Assembly (NCBI GenBank): GCA_964057225.1
Contig: OZ059898.1
Coordinates: forward strand, 310,001 to 374,000
DNA: 64,000 nt
Direction: 5' to 3'
Source of the DNA: Auanema rhodensis
Lineage: Eukaryota; Nematoda; Chromadorea; Rhabditida; Rhabditidae
The position numbers were made by a program, and so were the translations under genes. Below, piece by piece: positions 36,433 to 50,600 of this stretch. The notes under the pieces were generated by a model, which saw nothing but the letters and a program-made list of their open reading frames with translations, ran no database searches and was not told the origin of the DNA. Positions within the stretch are counted from its first letter, which is position 1. Each line of letters starts with the position of its first letter.

Positions 36433-38544
36433 ACGTGTACATTTAATTAGCATAAATTAAAGTTCACGTAAATTTCAAAGTCATGGTTACCATGAAGCAA
36501 TATCAATAAAAATTTGTTTTTAGACTAATATGGACATGGGGAATCTAATTTTGAAAACCGCATCTCTTTATCTTTCACGTGAAGCGAGTTACATACCAAG
36601 TGCACATCACGTGTACATTTAATTAGCATAAATTAAAGTTCACGTAAATTTCAAAGTCATGGTTACCATGAACCAATATCAATAAAAATTTGTTTTTAGA
36701 CTAATATGGACATGGGGAATCTAATTTTGAAAACCGCATCTCTTTATCTTTCACGTGAAGCGAGTTACATACCAAGTGCACATCACGTGTACATTTAATT
36801 AGCATAAATTAAAGTTCACGTAAATTTCAAAGTCATGGTTACCATGCACCAATATCAATAAAAATTTGTTTTTAGACTAATATGGACATGGGGAATCTAA
36901 TTTTGAAAACCGCATCTCTTTATCTTTCACGTGAAGCGAGTTACATACCAAGTGCACATCACGTGTACATTTAATTAGCATAAATTAAAGTTCACGTAAA
37001 TTTCAAAGTCATGGTTACCATGAAGCAATATCAATAAAAATTTGTTTTTAGACTAATATGGACATGGGGAATCTAATTTTGAAAACCGCATCTCTTTATC
37101 TTTCACGTGAAGCGAGTTACATACCAAGTGCACATCACGTGTACATTTAATTAGCTTAAATTAAAGTTCACGTAAATTTCAAAGTCATGGTTACCATGAA
37201 CCAATATCAATAAAAATTTGTTTTTAGACTAATATGGACATGGGGAATCTAATTTTGAAAACCGCATCTCTTTATCTTTCACGTGAAGCGAGTTACATAC
37301 CAAGTGCACATCACGTGTACATTTAATTAGCATAAATTAAAGTTCACGTAAATTTCAAAGTCATGGTTACCATGCACCAATATCAATAAAAATTTGTTTT
37401 TAGACTAATATGGACATGGGGAATCTAATTTTGAAAACCGCATCTCTTTATCTTTCACGTGAAGCGAGTTACATACCAAGTGCACATCACGTGTACATTT
37501 AATTAGCATAAATTAAAGTTCACGTAAATTTCAAAGTCATGGTTACCATGAACCAATATCAATAAAAATTTGTTTTTAGACTAATATGGACATGGGGAAT
37601 CTAATTTTGAAAACCGCATCTCTTTATCTTTCACGTGAAGCGAGTTACATACCAAGTGCACATCACGTGTACATTTAATTAGCATAAATTAAAGTTCACG
37701 TAAATTTCAAAGTCATGGTTACCATGAACCAATATCAATAAAAATTTGTTTTTAGACTAATATGGACTTGGGGAATCTAATTTTGAAAACCGCATCTCTT
37801 TATCTTTCACGTGAAGCGAGTTACATACCAAGTGCACATCACGTGTACATTTAATTAGCATAAATTAAAGTTCACGTAAAATTCAAAGTCATGGTTACCA
37901 TGTACCAATATCAATAAAAATTTGTTTTTAGACTAATATAGACATGGGGAATCTAATTTTGAAAACCGCATCTCTTTATCTTTCACGTGAAGCGAGTTAC
38001 ATACCAAGTGCACATCACGTGTACATTTAATTAGCATAAATTAAAGTTCACGTAAATTTCAAAGTCATGGTTACCATGAACCAATATCAATAAAAATTTG
38101 TTTTTAGACTAATATGGACATGGGGAATCTAATTTTGAAAACCGCATCTCTTTATCTTTCACGTGAAGTGAGTTACATACCAAATGCACATCACGTGTAC
38201 ATTTAATTAGCATAAATTAAAGTTCACGTAAATTTCAAAGTCATGGTTACCATGAACCAATATCAATAAAAATTTGTTTTTAGACTAATATGGACATGGG
38301 GAATCTAATTTTGAAAACCGCATCTCTTCATCTTTCACGTGAAGCGAGTTACATACCAAGTGCACATCACGTGTACATTTAATTAGCATAAATTAAAGTT
38401 CACGTAAATTTCAAAGTCATGGTTACCATGCACCAATATCAATAAAAATTTGTTTTTAGACTAATATGGACATGGGGAATCTAATTTTGAAAACCGCATC
38501 TCTTTATCTTTCACGTGAAGCGAGTTACATACCAAGTGCACATC
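36433..38544 (+). repeat. Mixed satellite monomers
   Basis: Twelve monomers. Notable copies are TAGCTTAAA (about 37153), GGACTTGGGG (about 37764), AAAATTC with GTACC plus ATATAGAC (37.88-37.94 kb), and GAAGTGAGTT with CCAAATGCAC (about 38165-38186). The GGACTTGG then GTACC pair recurs at about 42.16-42.30 kb and 43.40-43.53 kb. No gene or foreign segment is seen. Confidence 0.85.
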
Positions 38545-41359
38545 ACGTGTACATTTAATTAGCATAAATTAAAGTTCACGTAAATTTCAAAGTCATGGTT
38601 ACCATGAACCAATATCAATAAAAATTTGTTTTTAGACTAATATGGACATGGGGAATCTAATTTTGAAAACCGCATCTCTTTATCGTTCACGTGAAGCGAG
38701 TTACATACCAAGTGCACATCACGTGTACATTTAATTAGCATAAATTAAAGTTCACGTAAATTTCAAAGTCATGGTTACCATGAAGCAATATCAATAAAAA
38801 TTTGTTTTTAGACTAATATGGACATGGGGAATCTAATTTTGAAAACCGCATCTCTTTATCTTTCACGTGAAGCGAGGTACATACCAAGTGCACATCACGT
38901 GTACATTTAATTAGCATAAATTAAAGTTCACGTAAATTTCAAAGTCATGGTTACCATGAACCAATATCAATAAAAATTTGTTTTTAGACTAATATGGACA
39001 TGGGGAATCTAATTTTGAAAACCGCATCTCTTTATCTTTCACGTGAAGCGAGTTACATACCAAGTGCACATCACGTGTACATTTAATTTGCATAAATTAA
39101 AGTTCACGTAAATTTCAAAGTCATGGTTACCATGAACCAATATCAATAAAAATTATTTTTAGACTAATATGGACATGGGGAATCTAATTTTGAAAACCGC
39201 ATCTCTTTATCTTTCACGTGAAGCGAGTTACATACCAAGTGCACATCACGTGTACATTTAATTAGCATAAATTAAAGTTCACCTAAATTTCAAAGTCATG
39301 GTTACCATGAAGCAATATCAATAAAAATTTGTTTTTAGACTAATATGGACATGGGGAATCTAATTTTGAAAACCGCATCTCTTTATCTTTCACGTGAAGC
39401 GAGTTACATACCAAGTGCACATCACGTGTACATTTAATTAGCATAAATTAAAGTTCACGTAAATTTCAAAGTCATGGTTACCATGAACCAATATCAATAA
39501 AAATTTGTTTTTAGACTAATATGGACATGGGGAATCTAATTTTGAAAACCGCATCTCTTTATCTTTCACGTGAAGCGAGTTACATACCAAGTGCACATCA
39601 CGTGTACATTTAATTAGCATAAATTAAAGTTCACGTAAATTTCAAAGTCATGGTTACCATGCACCAATATCAATAAAAATTTGTTTTTAGACTAATATGG
39701 ACATGGGGAATCTAATTTTGAAAACCGCATCTCTTTATCTTTCACGTGAAGCGAGTTACATACCAAGTGCACATCACGTGTACATTTAATTAGCATAAAT
39801 TAAAGTTCACGTAAATTTCAAAGTCATGGTTACCATGCACCAATATCAATAAAAATTTGTTTTTAGACTAATATGGACATGGGGAATCTGATTTTGAAAA
39901 CCGCATCTCTTTATCTTTCACGTGAAGCGAGTTACATACCAAGTGCACATCACGTGTACATTTAATTAGCATAAATTAAAGTTCACGTAAATTTCAAAGT
40001 CATGGTTACCATGAACCAATATCAATAAAAATTTGTTTTTAGACTAATATGGACATGGGGGATCTAATTTTGAAAACCGCATCTCTTTATCGTTCACGTG
40101 AAGCGAGTTACATACCAAGTGCACATCACGTGTACATTTAATTAGCATAAATTAAAGTTCACGTAAATTTCAAAGTCATGGTTACCATGAAGCAATATCA
40201 ATAAAAATTTGTTTTTAGACTAATATGGACATGGGGAATCTAATTTTGAAAACCGCATCTCTTTATCTTTCACGTCAAGCGAGGTACATACCAAGTGCAC
40301 ATCACGTGTACATTTAATTAGCATAAATTAAAGTTCACGTAAATTTCAAAGTCATGGTTACCATGAACCAATATCAATAAAAATTTGTTTTTAGACTAAT
40401 ATGGACATGGGGAATCTAATTTTGAAAACCGCATCTCTTTATCTTTCACGTGAAGCGAGTTACATACCAAGTGCACATCACGTGTACATTTAATTAGCAT
40501 AAATTAAAGTTCACGTAAATTTCAAAGTCATGGTTACCATGAACCAATATCAATAAAAATTTGTTTTTAGACTAATATGGACATGGGGAATCTAATTTTG
40601 AAAACCGCATCTCTTTATCTTTCACGTGAAGCGAGTTACATACCAAGTGCACATCACGTGTACATTTAATTAGCATAAATTAAAGTTCACCTAAATTTCA
40701 AAGTCATGGTTACCATGAAGCAATATCAATAAAAATTTGTTTTTAGACTAATATGGACATGGGGAATCTAATTTTGAAAACCGCATCTCTTTATCTTTCA
40801 CGTGAAGCGAGTTACATACCAAGTGCACATCACGTGTACATTTAATTAGCATAAATTAAAGTTCACGTAAATTTCAAAGTCATGGTTACCATGAACCAAT
40901 ATCAATAAAAATTTGTTTTTAGACTAATATGGACATGGGGAATCTATTTTTGAAAACCGCATCTCTTTATCTTTCACGTGAAGCGAGTTACATACCAAGT
41001 GCACATCACGTGTACATTTAATTAGCATAAATTAAAGTTCACGTAAATTTCAAAGTCATGGTTACCATGCACCAATATCAATAAAAATTTGTTTTTAGAC
41101 TAATATGGACATGGGGAATCTAATTTTGAAAACCGCATCTCTTTATCTTTCACGTGAAGCGAGTTACATACCAAGTGCACATCACGTGTACATTTAATTA
41201 GCATAAATTAAAGTTCACGTAAATTTCAAAGTCATGGTTACCATGCACCAATATCAATAAAAATTTGTTTTTAGACTAATATGGACATGGGGAATCTGAT
41301 TTTGAAAACCGCATCTCTTTATCTTTCACGTGAAGCGAGTTACATACCAAGTGCACATC
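38545..41359 (+). repeat. 8-monomer HOR, 1408-bp unit, two copies
   Basis: The units 38545-39951 (1407 bp) and 39952-41359 (1408 bp) share the order AACC with TTTATCG, AAGC with GAGGTAC, AACC, AACC, AAGC with CACCTAAA, AACC, CACC, CACC with AATCTGATTT. Marks: TATCGTTC 38681 and 40088, GAGGTAC 38874 and 40281, ACCTAAA 39281 and 40689, AATCTG ending 39890 and 41298. The first copy lost one base at about 39151 (AATTATTTTT). The second has GGGGGATC and CACGTCAAG. Confidence 0.88.
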
Positions 41360-43865
41360 ACGTGTACATTTAATTAGCATAAATTAAAGTTCACGTAAAT
41401 TTCAAAGTCATGGTTACCATGCACCAATATCAATAAAAATTTGTTTTTAGACTAATATGGACATGGGGAATCTAATTTTGAAAACCGCATCTCTTCATCT
41501 TTCACGTGAAGCGAGTTACATACCAAGTGCACATCACGTGTACATTTAATTAGCATAAATTAAAGTTCACGTAAATTTCAAAGTCATGGTTACCATGCAC
41601 CAATATCAATAAAAATTTGTTTTTAGACTAATATGGACATGGGGAATCTAATTTTGAAAACCGCATCTCTTTATCTTTCACGTGAAGCGAGTTACATACC
41701 AAGTGCACATCACGTGTACATTTAATTAGCATAAATTAAAGTTCACGTAAATTTCAAAGTCATGGTTACCATGAACCAATATCAATAAAAATTTGTTTTT
41801 AGACTAATATGGACATGGGGAATCTAATTTTGAAAACCGCATCTCTTTATCTTTCACGTGAAGCGAGTTACATACCAAGTGCACATCACGTGTACATTTA
41901 ATTAGCATAAATTAAAGTTCACGTAAATTTCAATGTCATGGTTACCATGAAGCAATATCAATAAAAATTTGTTTTTAGACTAATATGGACATGGGGAATC
42001 TAATTTTGAAAACCGCATCTCTTTATCTTTCACGTGAAGCGAGTTACATACCAAGTGCACATCACGTGTACATTTAATTAGCATAAATTAAAGTTCACGT
42101 AAATTTCAAAGTCATGGTTACCATGAACCAATATCAATAAAAATTTGTTTTTAGACTAATATGGACTTGGGGAATCTAATTTTGAAAACCGCATCTCTTT
42201 ATCTTTCACGTGAAGCGAGTTACATACCAAGTGCACATCACGTGTACATTTAATTAGCATAAATTAAAGTTCACGTAAAATTCAAAGTCATGGTTACCAT
42301 GTACCAATATCAATAAAAATTTGTTTTTAGACTAATATGGACATGGGGAATCTAATTTTGAAAACCGCATCTCTTTATCTTTCACGTGAAGCGAGTTACA
42401 TACCAAGTGCACATCACGTGTACATTTAATTAGCATAAATTAAAGTTCACGTAAATTTCAATGTCATGGTTACCATAAAGCAATATCAATAAAAATTTGT
42501 TTTTAGACTAATATGGACATGGGGAATCTAATTTTGAAAACCGCATCTCTTTATCTTTCACGTGAATCGAGTTACATACCAAGTGCACATCACGTGTACA
42601 TTTAATTAGCATAAATTAAAGTTCACGTAAATTTCAAAGTCATGGTTACCATGAACCAATATCAATAAAAATTTGTTTTTAGACTAATATGGACATGGGG
42701 AATCTAATTTTGAAAACCGCATCTCTTTATCTTCCACGTGAAGCGAGTTACATACCAAGTGCACATCACGTGTACATTTAATTAGCATAAATTAAAGTTC
42801 ACGTAAATTTCAAAGTCATGGTTACCATGCACCAATATCAATAAAAATTTGTTTTTAGACTAATATGGACATGGGGAATCTAATTTTGAAAACCGCATCT
42901 CTTTATCTTTCACGTGAAGCGAGTTACATACCAAGTGCACATCACGTGTACATTCAATTAGCATAAATTAAAGTTCACGTAAATTTCAAAGTCATGGTTA
43001 CCATGCACCAATATCAATAAAAATTTGTTTTTAGACTAATATGGACATGGGGAATCTAATTTTGAAAACCGCATCTCTTTATCTTTCACGTGAAGCGAGT
43101 TACATACCAAGTGCACATCACGTGTACATTTAATTAGCATAAATTAAAGTTCACGTAAATTTCAAAGTCATGGTTACCATGAACCAATATCAATAAAAAT
43201 TTGTTTTTAGACTAATATGGACTTGGGGAATCTAATTTTGAAAACCGCATCTCTTTATCTTTCACGTGAAGCGAGTTACATACCAAGTGCACATCACGTG
43301 TACATTTAATTAGCATAAATTAAAGTTCACGTAAATTTCAAAGTCATGGTTACCATGAACCAATATCAATAAAAATTTGTTTTTAGACTAATATGGACTT
43401 GGAGAATCTAATTTTGAAAACCGCATCTCTTTATCTTTCACGTGAAGCGAGTTACATACCAAGTGCACATCACGTGTACATTTAATTAGCATAAATTAAA
43501 GTTCACGTAAAATTCAAAGTCATGGTTACCATGTACCAATATCAATAAAAATTTGTTTTTAGACTAATATGGACATGGGGAATCTAATTTTGAAAACCGC
43601 ATCTCTTTATCTTTCACGTGAAGCGAGTTACATACCAAGTGCACATCACGTGTACATTTAATTAGCATAAATAAAAGTTCACGTAAAATTCAAAGTCATG
43701 GTTACCATGAACCAATATCAATAAAAATTTGTTTTTAGACTAATATGGACATGGGGAATCTAATTTTGAAAACCGCATCTCTTTATCTTTCACGTGAAGC
43801 GAGTTACATACCAAGTGCACATCACGTGTACATTTAATTAGCATAAATTAAAGTTCACGTAAATT
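41360..43865 (+). repeat. Mixed satellite monomers with a recurrent GGACTTGG / GTACC pair
   Basis: About 14 monomers. AACC with GGACTTGG (42163) followed by AAAATTC-GTACC (about 42301) repeats the pair at 37764 with an offset of 4399 bp. A third version at 43.2-43.55 kb has the GGACTTGG monomer doubled. Other private marks are CAATGTCATGG (about 41932 and 42460), GTGAATCGAG (about 42564) and ATTCAATT (about 42953). No gene is seen. Confidence 0.82.
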
Positions 43866-44724
43866 TCAAAGTCATGGTTACCATGAACCAATATCAATAA
43901 AAATTTGTTTTTAGACTAATATGGACATGGGGAATCTAATTTTGAAAACCGCATCTCTTTATCTTTCACGTGAAGCGAGTTACATACCAAGTGCACATCA
44001 CGTGTACATTTAATTAGCATAAATTAAAGTTCACGTAAAATTCAAAGTCATGGTTACCATGAAGCAATATCAATAAAAATTTGTTTTTAGACTAATATGG
44101 ACATGGGGAATCTAATTTTGAAAACCGCATCTCTTTATCTTTCACGTGAAGCGAGTTACATACCAAGTGCACATCACGTGTACATTTAATTAGAATAAAT
44201 TAAAGTTCACGTAAATTTCAAAGTCATGGTTACCATGAAGCAATATCAATAAAAATTTGTTTTTAGACTAATATGGACATGGGGAATCTAATTTTGGAAA
44301 CCGCATCTCTTTATCTTTCACGTGAAGCGAGTTACATACCAAGTGCACATCACGTGTACATTTAATTAGCATAAATTGAAGTTCACGTAAATTTCAAAGT
44401 CATGGTTACCATGAACCAATATCAATAAAAATTTGTTTTTAGACTAATATGGACATGGGGAATCTAATTTTGAAAACCGCATCTCTTTATCTTTCACGTG
44501 AAGCGAGTTACATACCAAGTGCACATCACGTGTACATTTAATTAGCATAAATTAAAGTTCACGTAAATTTCAAAGTCATGGTTACCATGCACCAATATCA
44601 ATAAAAATTTGTTTTTAGACTAATATGGACATGGGGAATCTAATTTAGAAAACCGCATCTCTTTATCTTTCACGTGAAGCGAGTTACATACCAAGTGCAC
44701 ATCACGTGTACATTTAATTAGCAT

Positions 44725-44730
44725 AAATTA
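44725..44730 (+). repeat. Left AAATTA direct repeat of insertion copy 1
   Basis: This is monomer positions 22-27, repeated at 44946-44951 right after the insert. The repeat is exactly 6 bp: the bases outside differ (T versus C before it, G versus A after it). Confidence 0.75.
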
Positions 44731-44945
44731 GTCAAGGTTTATTGTTCTTTATCACAGGTTGTAACATTAGTGGTTTTTAAGAAAAGAAGTATGAAAAAAG
44801 ATCCTTACAATACGAACATAATTATAAAAATTAAAAAATGAATAAGCAATAAATGTGCAGAGTTGAGAAGAGTTATTGAATCAATTTTGTCTTTTAAGAT
44901 ACATACTTTTAGCTAGTCTCTCTATGTATTATGAAATGTTAACCC
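44731..44945. mobile_element. 215-bp non-satellite insertion with 6-bp direct repeats, copy 1
   Basis: Unique AT-rich DNA interrupts a monomer after position 27. It starts GTCAAGGTTT and ends ATGTTAACCC. AAATTA flanks it on both sides (44725-44730 and 44946-44951), while an intact monomer has AAATTA once. This is what a 6-bp target-site duplication looks like. The ends show no convincing terminal inverted repeat (only GGTT near the left end against AACC at the right), no TG...CA LTR ends and no terminal poly-A, and there is no long open frame. It could be a small non-autonomous transposon, a fragment, or a repair insertion with chance microhomology. The family is unknown and orientation cannot be set. 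Confidence 0.6.
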
Positions 44946-44951
44946 AAATTA
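44946..44951 (+). repeat. Right AAATTA direct repeat of insertion copy 1
   Basis: The satellite monomer resumes here at position 22, so six bases of the target are present twice, as expected for staggered-cut insertion. Confidence 0.75.
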
Positions 44952-46711
44952 AAGTTCACGTAAATTTCAAAGTCATGGTTACCATGAACCAATATCAATA
45001 AAAATTTGTTTTTAGACTAATATGGACATGGGGAATCTAATTTTGAAAACCGCATCTCTTTATCTTTCACGTGAAGCGAGTTACATACCAAGTGCACATC
45101 ACGTGTACATTTAATTAGCATAAATTAAAGTTCACGTAAATTTCAAAGTCATGGTTACCATGAACCAATATCAATAAAAATTTGTTTTTAGACTAATATG
45201 GACATGGGGAATCTAATTTTGAAAACCGCATCTCTTTATCTTTCACGTGAAGCGAGTTACATACCAAGTGCACATCACGTGTACATTTAATTAGCATAAA
45301 TTAAAGTTCACGTAAATTTCAAAGTCATGGTTACCATGAAGCAATATCAATAAAAATTTGTTTTTAGACTAATATGGACATGGGGAATCTAATTTTGAAA
45401 ACCGCATCTCTTTATCTTTCACGTGAAGCGAGTTACATACCAAGTGCACATCACGTGTACATTTAATTAGCATAAATTAAAGTTCACGTAAATTTCAAAG
45501 TCATGGTTACCATGAACCAATATCAATAAAAATTTGTTTTTAGACTAATATGGACATGGGGAATCTAATTTTGAAAACCGCATCTCTTTATCTTTCACGT
45601 GAAGCGAGTTACATACCAAGTGTACATCACGTGTACATTTAATTAGCATAAATTAAAGTTCACGTAAATTTCAAAGTCATGGTTACCATGAACCAATATC
45701 AATAAAAATTTGTTTTTAGACTAATATGGACATGGGGACTCTAATTTTGAAAACCGCATCTCTTTATCTTTCACGTGAAGCGAGTTACATACCAAGTGCA
45801 CATCACGTGTACATTTAATTAGCATAAATTAAAGTTCACGTAAAATTCAAAGTCATGGTTACCATGAACCAATATCAATAAAAATTTGTTTTTAGACTAA
45901 TATGGACATGGGGAATCTAATTTTGAAAACCGCATCTCTTTATCTTTCACGTGAAGCGAGTTACATACCAAGTGCACATCACGTGTACATTTAATTAGCA
46001 TAAATTAAAGTTCACGTAAAATTCAAAGTCATGGTTACCATGAAGCAATATCAATAAAAATTTGTTTTTAGACTAATATGGACATGGGGAATCTAATTTT
46101 GAAAACCGCATCTCTTTATCTTTCACGTGAAGCGAGTTACATACCAAGTGCACATCACGTGTACATTTAATTAGAATAAATTAAAGTTCACGTAAATTTC
46201 AAAGTCATGGTTACCATGAAGCAATATCAATAAAAATTTGTTTTTAGACTAATATGGACATGGGGAATCTAATTTTGGAAACCGCATCTCTTTATCTTTC
46301 ACGTGAAGCGAGTTACATACCAAGTGCACATCACGTGTACATTTAATTAGCATAAATTGAAGTTCACGTAAATTTCAAAGTCATGGTTACCATGAACCAA
46401 TATCAATAAAAATTTGTTTTTAGACTAATATGGACATGGGGAATCTAATTTTGAAAACCGCATCTCTTTATCTTTCACGTGAAGCGAGTTACATACCAAG
46501 TGCACATCACGTGTACATTTAATTAGCATAAATTAAAGTTCACGTAAATTTCAAAGTCATGGTTACCATGCACCAATATCAATAAAAATTTGTTTTTAGA
46601 CTAATATGGACATGGGGAATCTAATTTAGAAAACCGCATCTCTTTATCTTTCACGTGAAGCGAGTTACATACCAAGTGCACATCACGTGTACATTTAATT
46701 AGCATAAATTA

Positions 46712-46926
46712 GTCAAGGTTTATTGTTCTTTATCACAGGTTGTAACATTAGTGGTTTTTAAGAAAAGAAGTATGAAAAAAGATCCTTACAATACGAACAT
46801 AATTATAAAAATTAAAAAATGAATAAGCAATAAATGTGCAGAGTTGAGAAGAGTTATTGAATCAATTTTGTCTTTTAAGATACATACTTTTAGCTAGTCT
46901 CTCTATGTATTATGAAATGTTAACCC
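46712..46926. mobile_element. 215-bp non-satellite insertion with 6-bp direct repeats, copy 2
   Basis: By reading it has the same 215-bp sequence, the same insertion point in the monomer and the same flanking AAATTA repeats (46706-46711 and 46927-46932) as copy 1, 1981 bp downstream. Flanking monomers also share private variants, so this copy arose by duplication of the surrounding satellite, not by a second insertion. Confidence 0.65.
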
Positions 46927-47670
46927 AAATTAAAGTTCACGTAAATTTCAAAGTCATGGTTACCATGAACCAATATCAATAAAAATTTGTTTTTAGACTA
47001 ATATGGACATGGGGAATCTAATTTTGAAAACCGCATCTCTTTATCTTTCACGTGAAGCGAGTTACATACCAAGTGCACATCACGTGTACATTTAATTAGC
47101 ATAAATTAAAGTTCACGTAAATTTCAAAGTCATGGTTACCATGAACCAATATCAATAAAAATTTGTTTTTAGACTAATATGGACATGGGGAATCTAATTT
47201 TGAAAACCGCATCTCTTTATCTTTCACGTGAAGCGAGTTACATACCAAGTGCACATCACGTGTACATTTAATTAGCATAAATTAAAGTTCACGTAAATTT
47301 CAAAGTCATGGTTACCATGAAGCAATATCAATAAAAATTTGTTTTTAGACTAATATGGACATGGGGAATCTAATTTTGAAAACCGCATCTCTTTATCTTT
47401 CACGTGAAGCGAGTTACATACCAAGTGCACATCACGTGTACATTTAATTAGCATAAATTAAAGTTCACGTAAATTTCAAAGTCATGGTTACCATGAACCA
47501 ATATCAATAAAAATTTGTTTTTAGACTAATATGGACATGGGGAATCTAATTTTGAAAACCGCATCTCTTTATCTTTCACGTGAAGCGAGTTACATACCAA
47601 GTGTACATCACGTGTACATTTAATTAGCATAAATTAAAGTTCACGTAAATTTCAAAGTCATGGTTACCAT

Positions 47671-50600
47671 GCACCAATATCAATAAAAATTTGTTTTTAG
47701 ACTAATATGGACATGGGGAATCTAATTTTGAAAACCGCATCTCTTTATCTTTCACGTGAAGCGAGTTACATACCAAGTGCACATCACGTGTACATTTAAT
47801 TAGCATAAATTAAAGTTCACGTAAATTTCAAAGTCATGGTTACCATGCACCAATATCAATAAAAATTTGTTGTTAGACTAATATGGACATGGGGAATCTA
47901 ATTTTGAAAACCGCATCTCTTTATCTTTCACGTGAAGCGAGTTACATACCAAGTGCACATCACGTGTACATTTAATTAGCATAAATTAAAGTTCACGTAA
48001 ATTTCAAAGTCATGGTTACCATGAAGCAATATCAATAAAAATTTGTTTTTAGACTAATATGGACATGGGGAATCTAATTTTGAAAACCGCATCTCTTTAT
48101 CTTTCACGTGAAGCGAGTTACATACCAAGTGCACATCACGTGTACATTTAATTAGCATAAATTAAAGTTCACGTAAATTTCAAAGTCATGGTTACCATGA
48201 ACCAATATCAATAAAAATTTGTTTTTAGACTAATATGGACATGGGGAATCTAATTTTGAAAACCGCATCTCTTTATCTTTCACGTGAAGCGAGTTACATA
48301 CCAAGTGCACATCACGTGTACATTTAATTAGCATAAATTAAAGTTCACGTAAAATTCAAAGTCATGGTTACCATGCACCAATATCAATAAAAATTTGTTT
48401 TTAGACTAATATGGACATGAGGAATCTAATTTTGAAAACCGCATCTCTTTATCTTTCACGTGAAGCGAGTTACATACCAAGTGCACATCACGTGTACATT
48501 TAATTAGAATAAATTAAAGTTCACGTAAATTTCAAAGTCATGGTTACCATGCACCAATATCAATAAAAATTTGTTTTTAGACTAATATGGACATGGGGAA
48601 TCTAATTTTGAAAACCGCATCTCTTTATCTTTCACGTGAAGCGAAATACATACCAAGTGCACATCACGTGTACATTTAATTAGCATAAATTAAAGTTCAC
48701 GTAAATTTCAAAGTCATGGTTACCATGAAGCAATATCAATAAAAATTTGTTTTTAGACTAATATGGACATGGGGAATCTAATTTTGAAAACCGCATCTCT
48801 TTATCTTTCACGTGAAGCGAGTTACATACCAAGTGCACATCACGTGTACATTTAATTAGCATAAATTAAAGTTCACGTAAATTTCAAAGTCATGGTTACC
48901 ATGAACCAATATCAATAAAAATTTGTTTTTAGACTAATATGGACATGGGGAATCTAATTTTGAAAACCGCATCTCTTTATCTTTCACGTGAAGCGAGTTA
49001 CATACCAAGTGCACATCACGTGTACATTTAATTAGCATAAATTAAAGTTCACGTAAATTTCAAAGTCATGGTTACCATGCACCAATATCAATAAAAATTT
49101 GTTTTTAGACTAATATGGACATGGGGAATCTAATTTTGAAAACCGCATCTCTTTATCTTTCACGTGAAGCGAGTTACATACCAAGTGCACATCACGTGTA
49201 CATTTAATTAGCATAAATTAAAGTTCACGTAAAATTCAAAGTCATGGTTACCATGCACCAATATCAATAAAAATTTGTTTTTAGACTAATATGGACATGG
49301 GGAATCTAATTTTGAAAACCGCATCTCTTTATCTTTCACGTGAAGCGAGTTACATACCAAGTGCACATCACGTGTACATTTAATTAGCATAAATTAAAGT
49401 TCACGTAAATTTCAAAGTCATGGTTACCATGCACCAATATCAATAAAAATTTGTTTTTAGACTAATATGGACATGGGGAATCTAATTTTGAAAACCGCAT
49501 CTCTTTATCTTTCACGTGAAGCGAGTTACATACCAAGTGCACATCACGTGTACATTTAATTAGCATAAATTAAAGTTCACGTAAATTTCAAAGTCATGGT
49601 TACCATGAACCAATATCAATAAAAATTTGTTTTTAGACTAATATGGACATGGGGAATCTAATTTTGAAAACCGCATCTCTTTATCTTTCACGTGAAGCGA
49701 GTTACATACCAAGTGCACATCACGTGTACATTTAATTAGCATAAATTAAAGTTCACGTAAAATTCAAAGTCATGGTTACCATGCACCAATATCAATAAAA
49801 ATTTGTTTTTAGACTAATATGGACATGGGGAATCTAATTTTGAAAACCGCATCTCTTTATCTTTCACGTGAAGCGAGTTACATACCAAGTGCACATCACG
49901 TGTACATTTAATTAGCATAAATTAAAGTTCACGTAAAATTCAAAGTCATGGTTACCATGAACCAATATCAATAAAAATTTGTTTTTAGACTAATATGGAC
50001 ATGGGGAATCTAATTTTGAAAACCGCATCTCTTTATCTTTCACGTGAAGCGAGTTACATACCAAGTGCACATCACGTGTACATTTAATTAGCATAAATTA
50101 AAGTTCACGTAAATTTCAAAGTCATGGTTACCATGCACCAATATCAATAAAAATTTGTTTTTAGACTAATATGGACATGGGGAATCTAATTTTGAAAACC
50201 GCATCTCTTTATCTTTCACGTGAAGCGAGTTACATACCAAGTGCACATCACGTGTACATTTAATTAGCATAAATTAAAGTTCACGTAAATTTCAAAGTCA
50301 TGGTTACCATGAACCAATATCAATAAAAATTTGTTTTTAGACTAATATGAACATGGGGAATCTAATTTTGAAAACCGCATCTCTTTATCTTTCACGTGAA
50401 GCGAGTTACATACCAAGTGCACATCACGTGTACATTTAATTAGCATAAATTAAAGTTCACGTAAATTTCAAAGTCATGGTTACCATGAAGCAATATCAAT
50501 AAAAATTTGTTTTAAGACTAATATGGACATGGGGAATCTAATTTTGAAAACCGCATCTCTTTATCTTTCACGTGAAGCGAGTTACATACCAAGTGCACAT

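Larger units (their letters stand above)
43866..47670 (+). repeat. 1981-bp tandem duplication (10 monomers plus insertion)
   Basis: Sequence from about 43.87 to 45.69 kb repeats at about 45.85 to 47.67 kb with an offset of exactly 1981 bp, which is 10 x 176 plus the 221 bp added by the insertion and its target duplication. Shared marks around the insertions are TAGAATAAA (about 44191 and 46172), AATTGAAG (about 44375 and 46356), CTAATTTAGAAAACC (about 44640 and 46621) and GTGTACATCACG (about 45620 and 47601). On the left AAATTTC is faced by AAAATTC at 43860 versus 45841. On the right GAACC (45691) is faced by GCACC (47672). Confidence 0.9.

Noticed and set aside
44731-44945. Solo LTR or SINE
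   Set aside because: No TG...CA ends, no terminal A-tail, no RNA polymerase III box that I could recognise. Only the 6-bp flanking duplication supports an element, so it is left as an unknown insertion.
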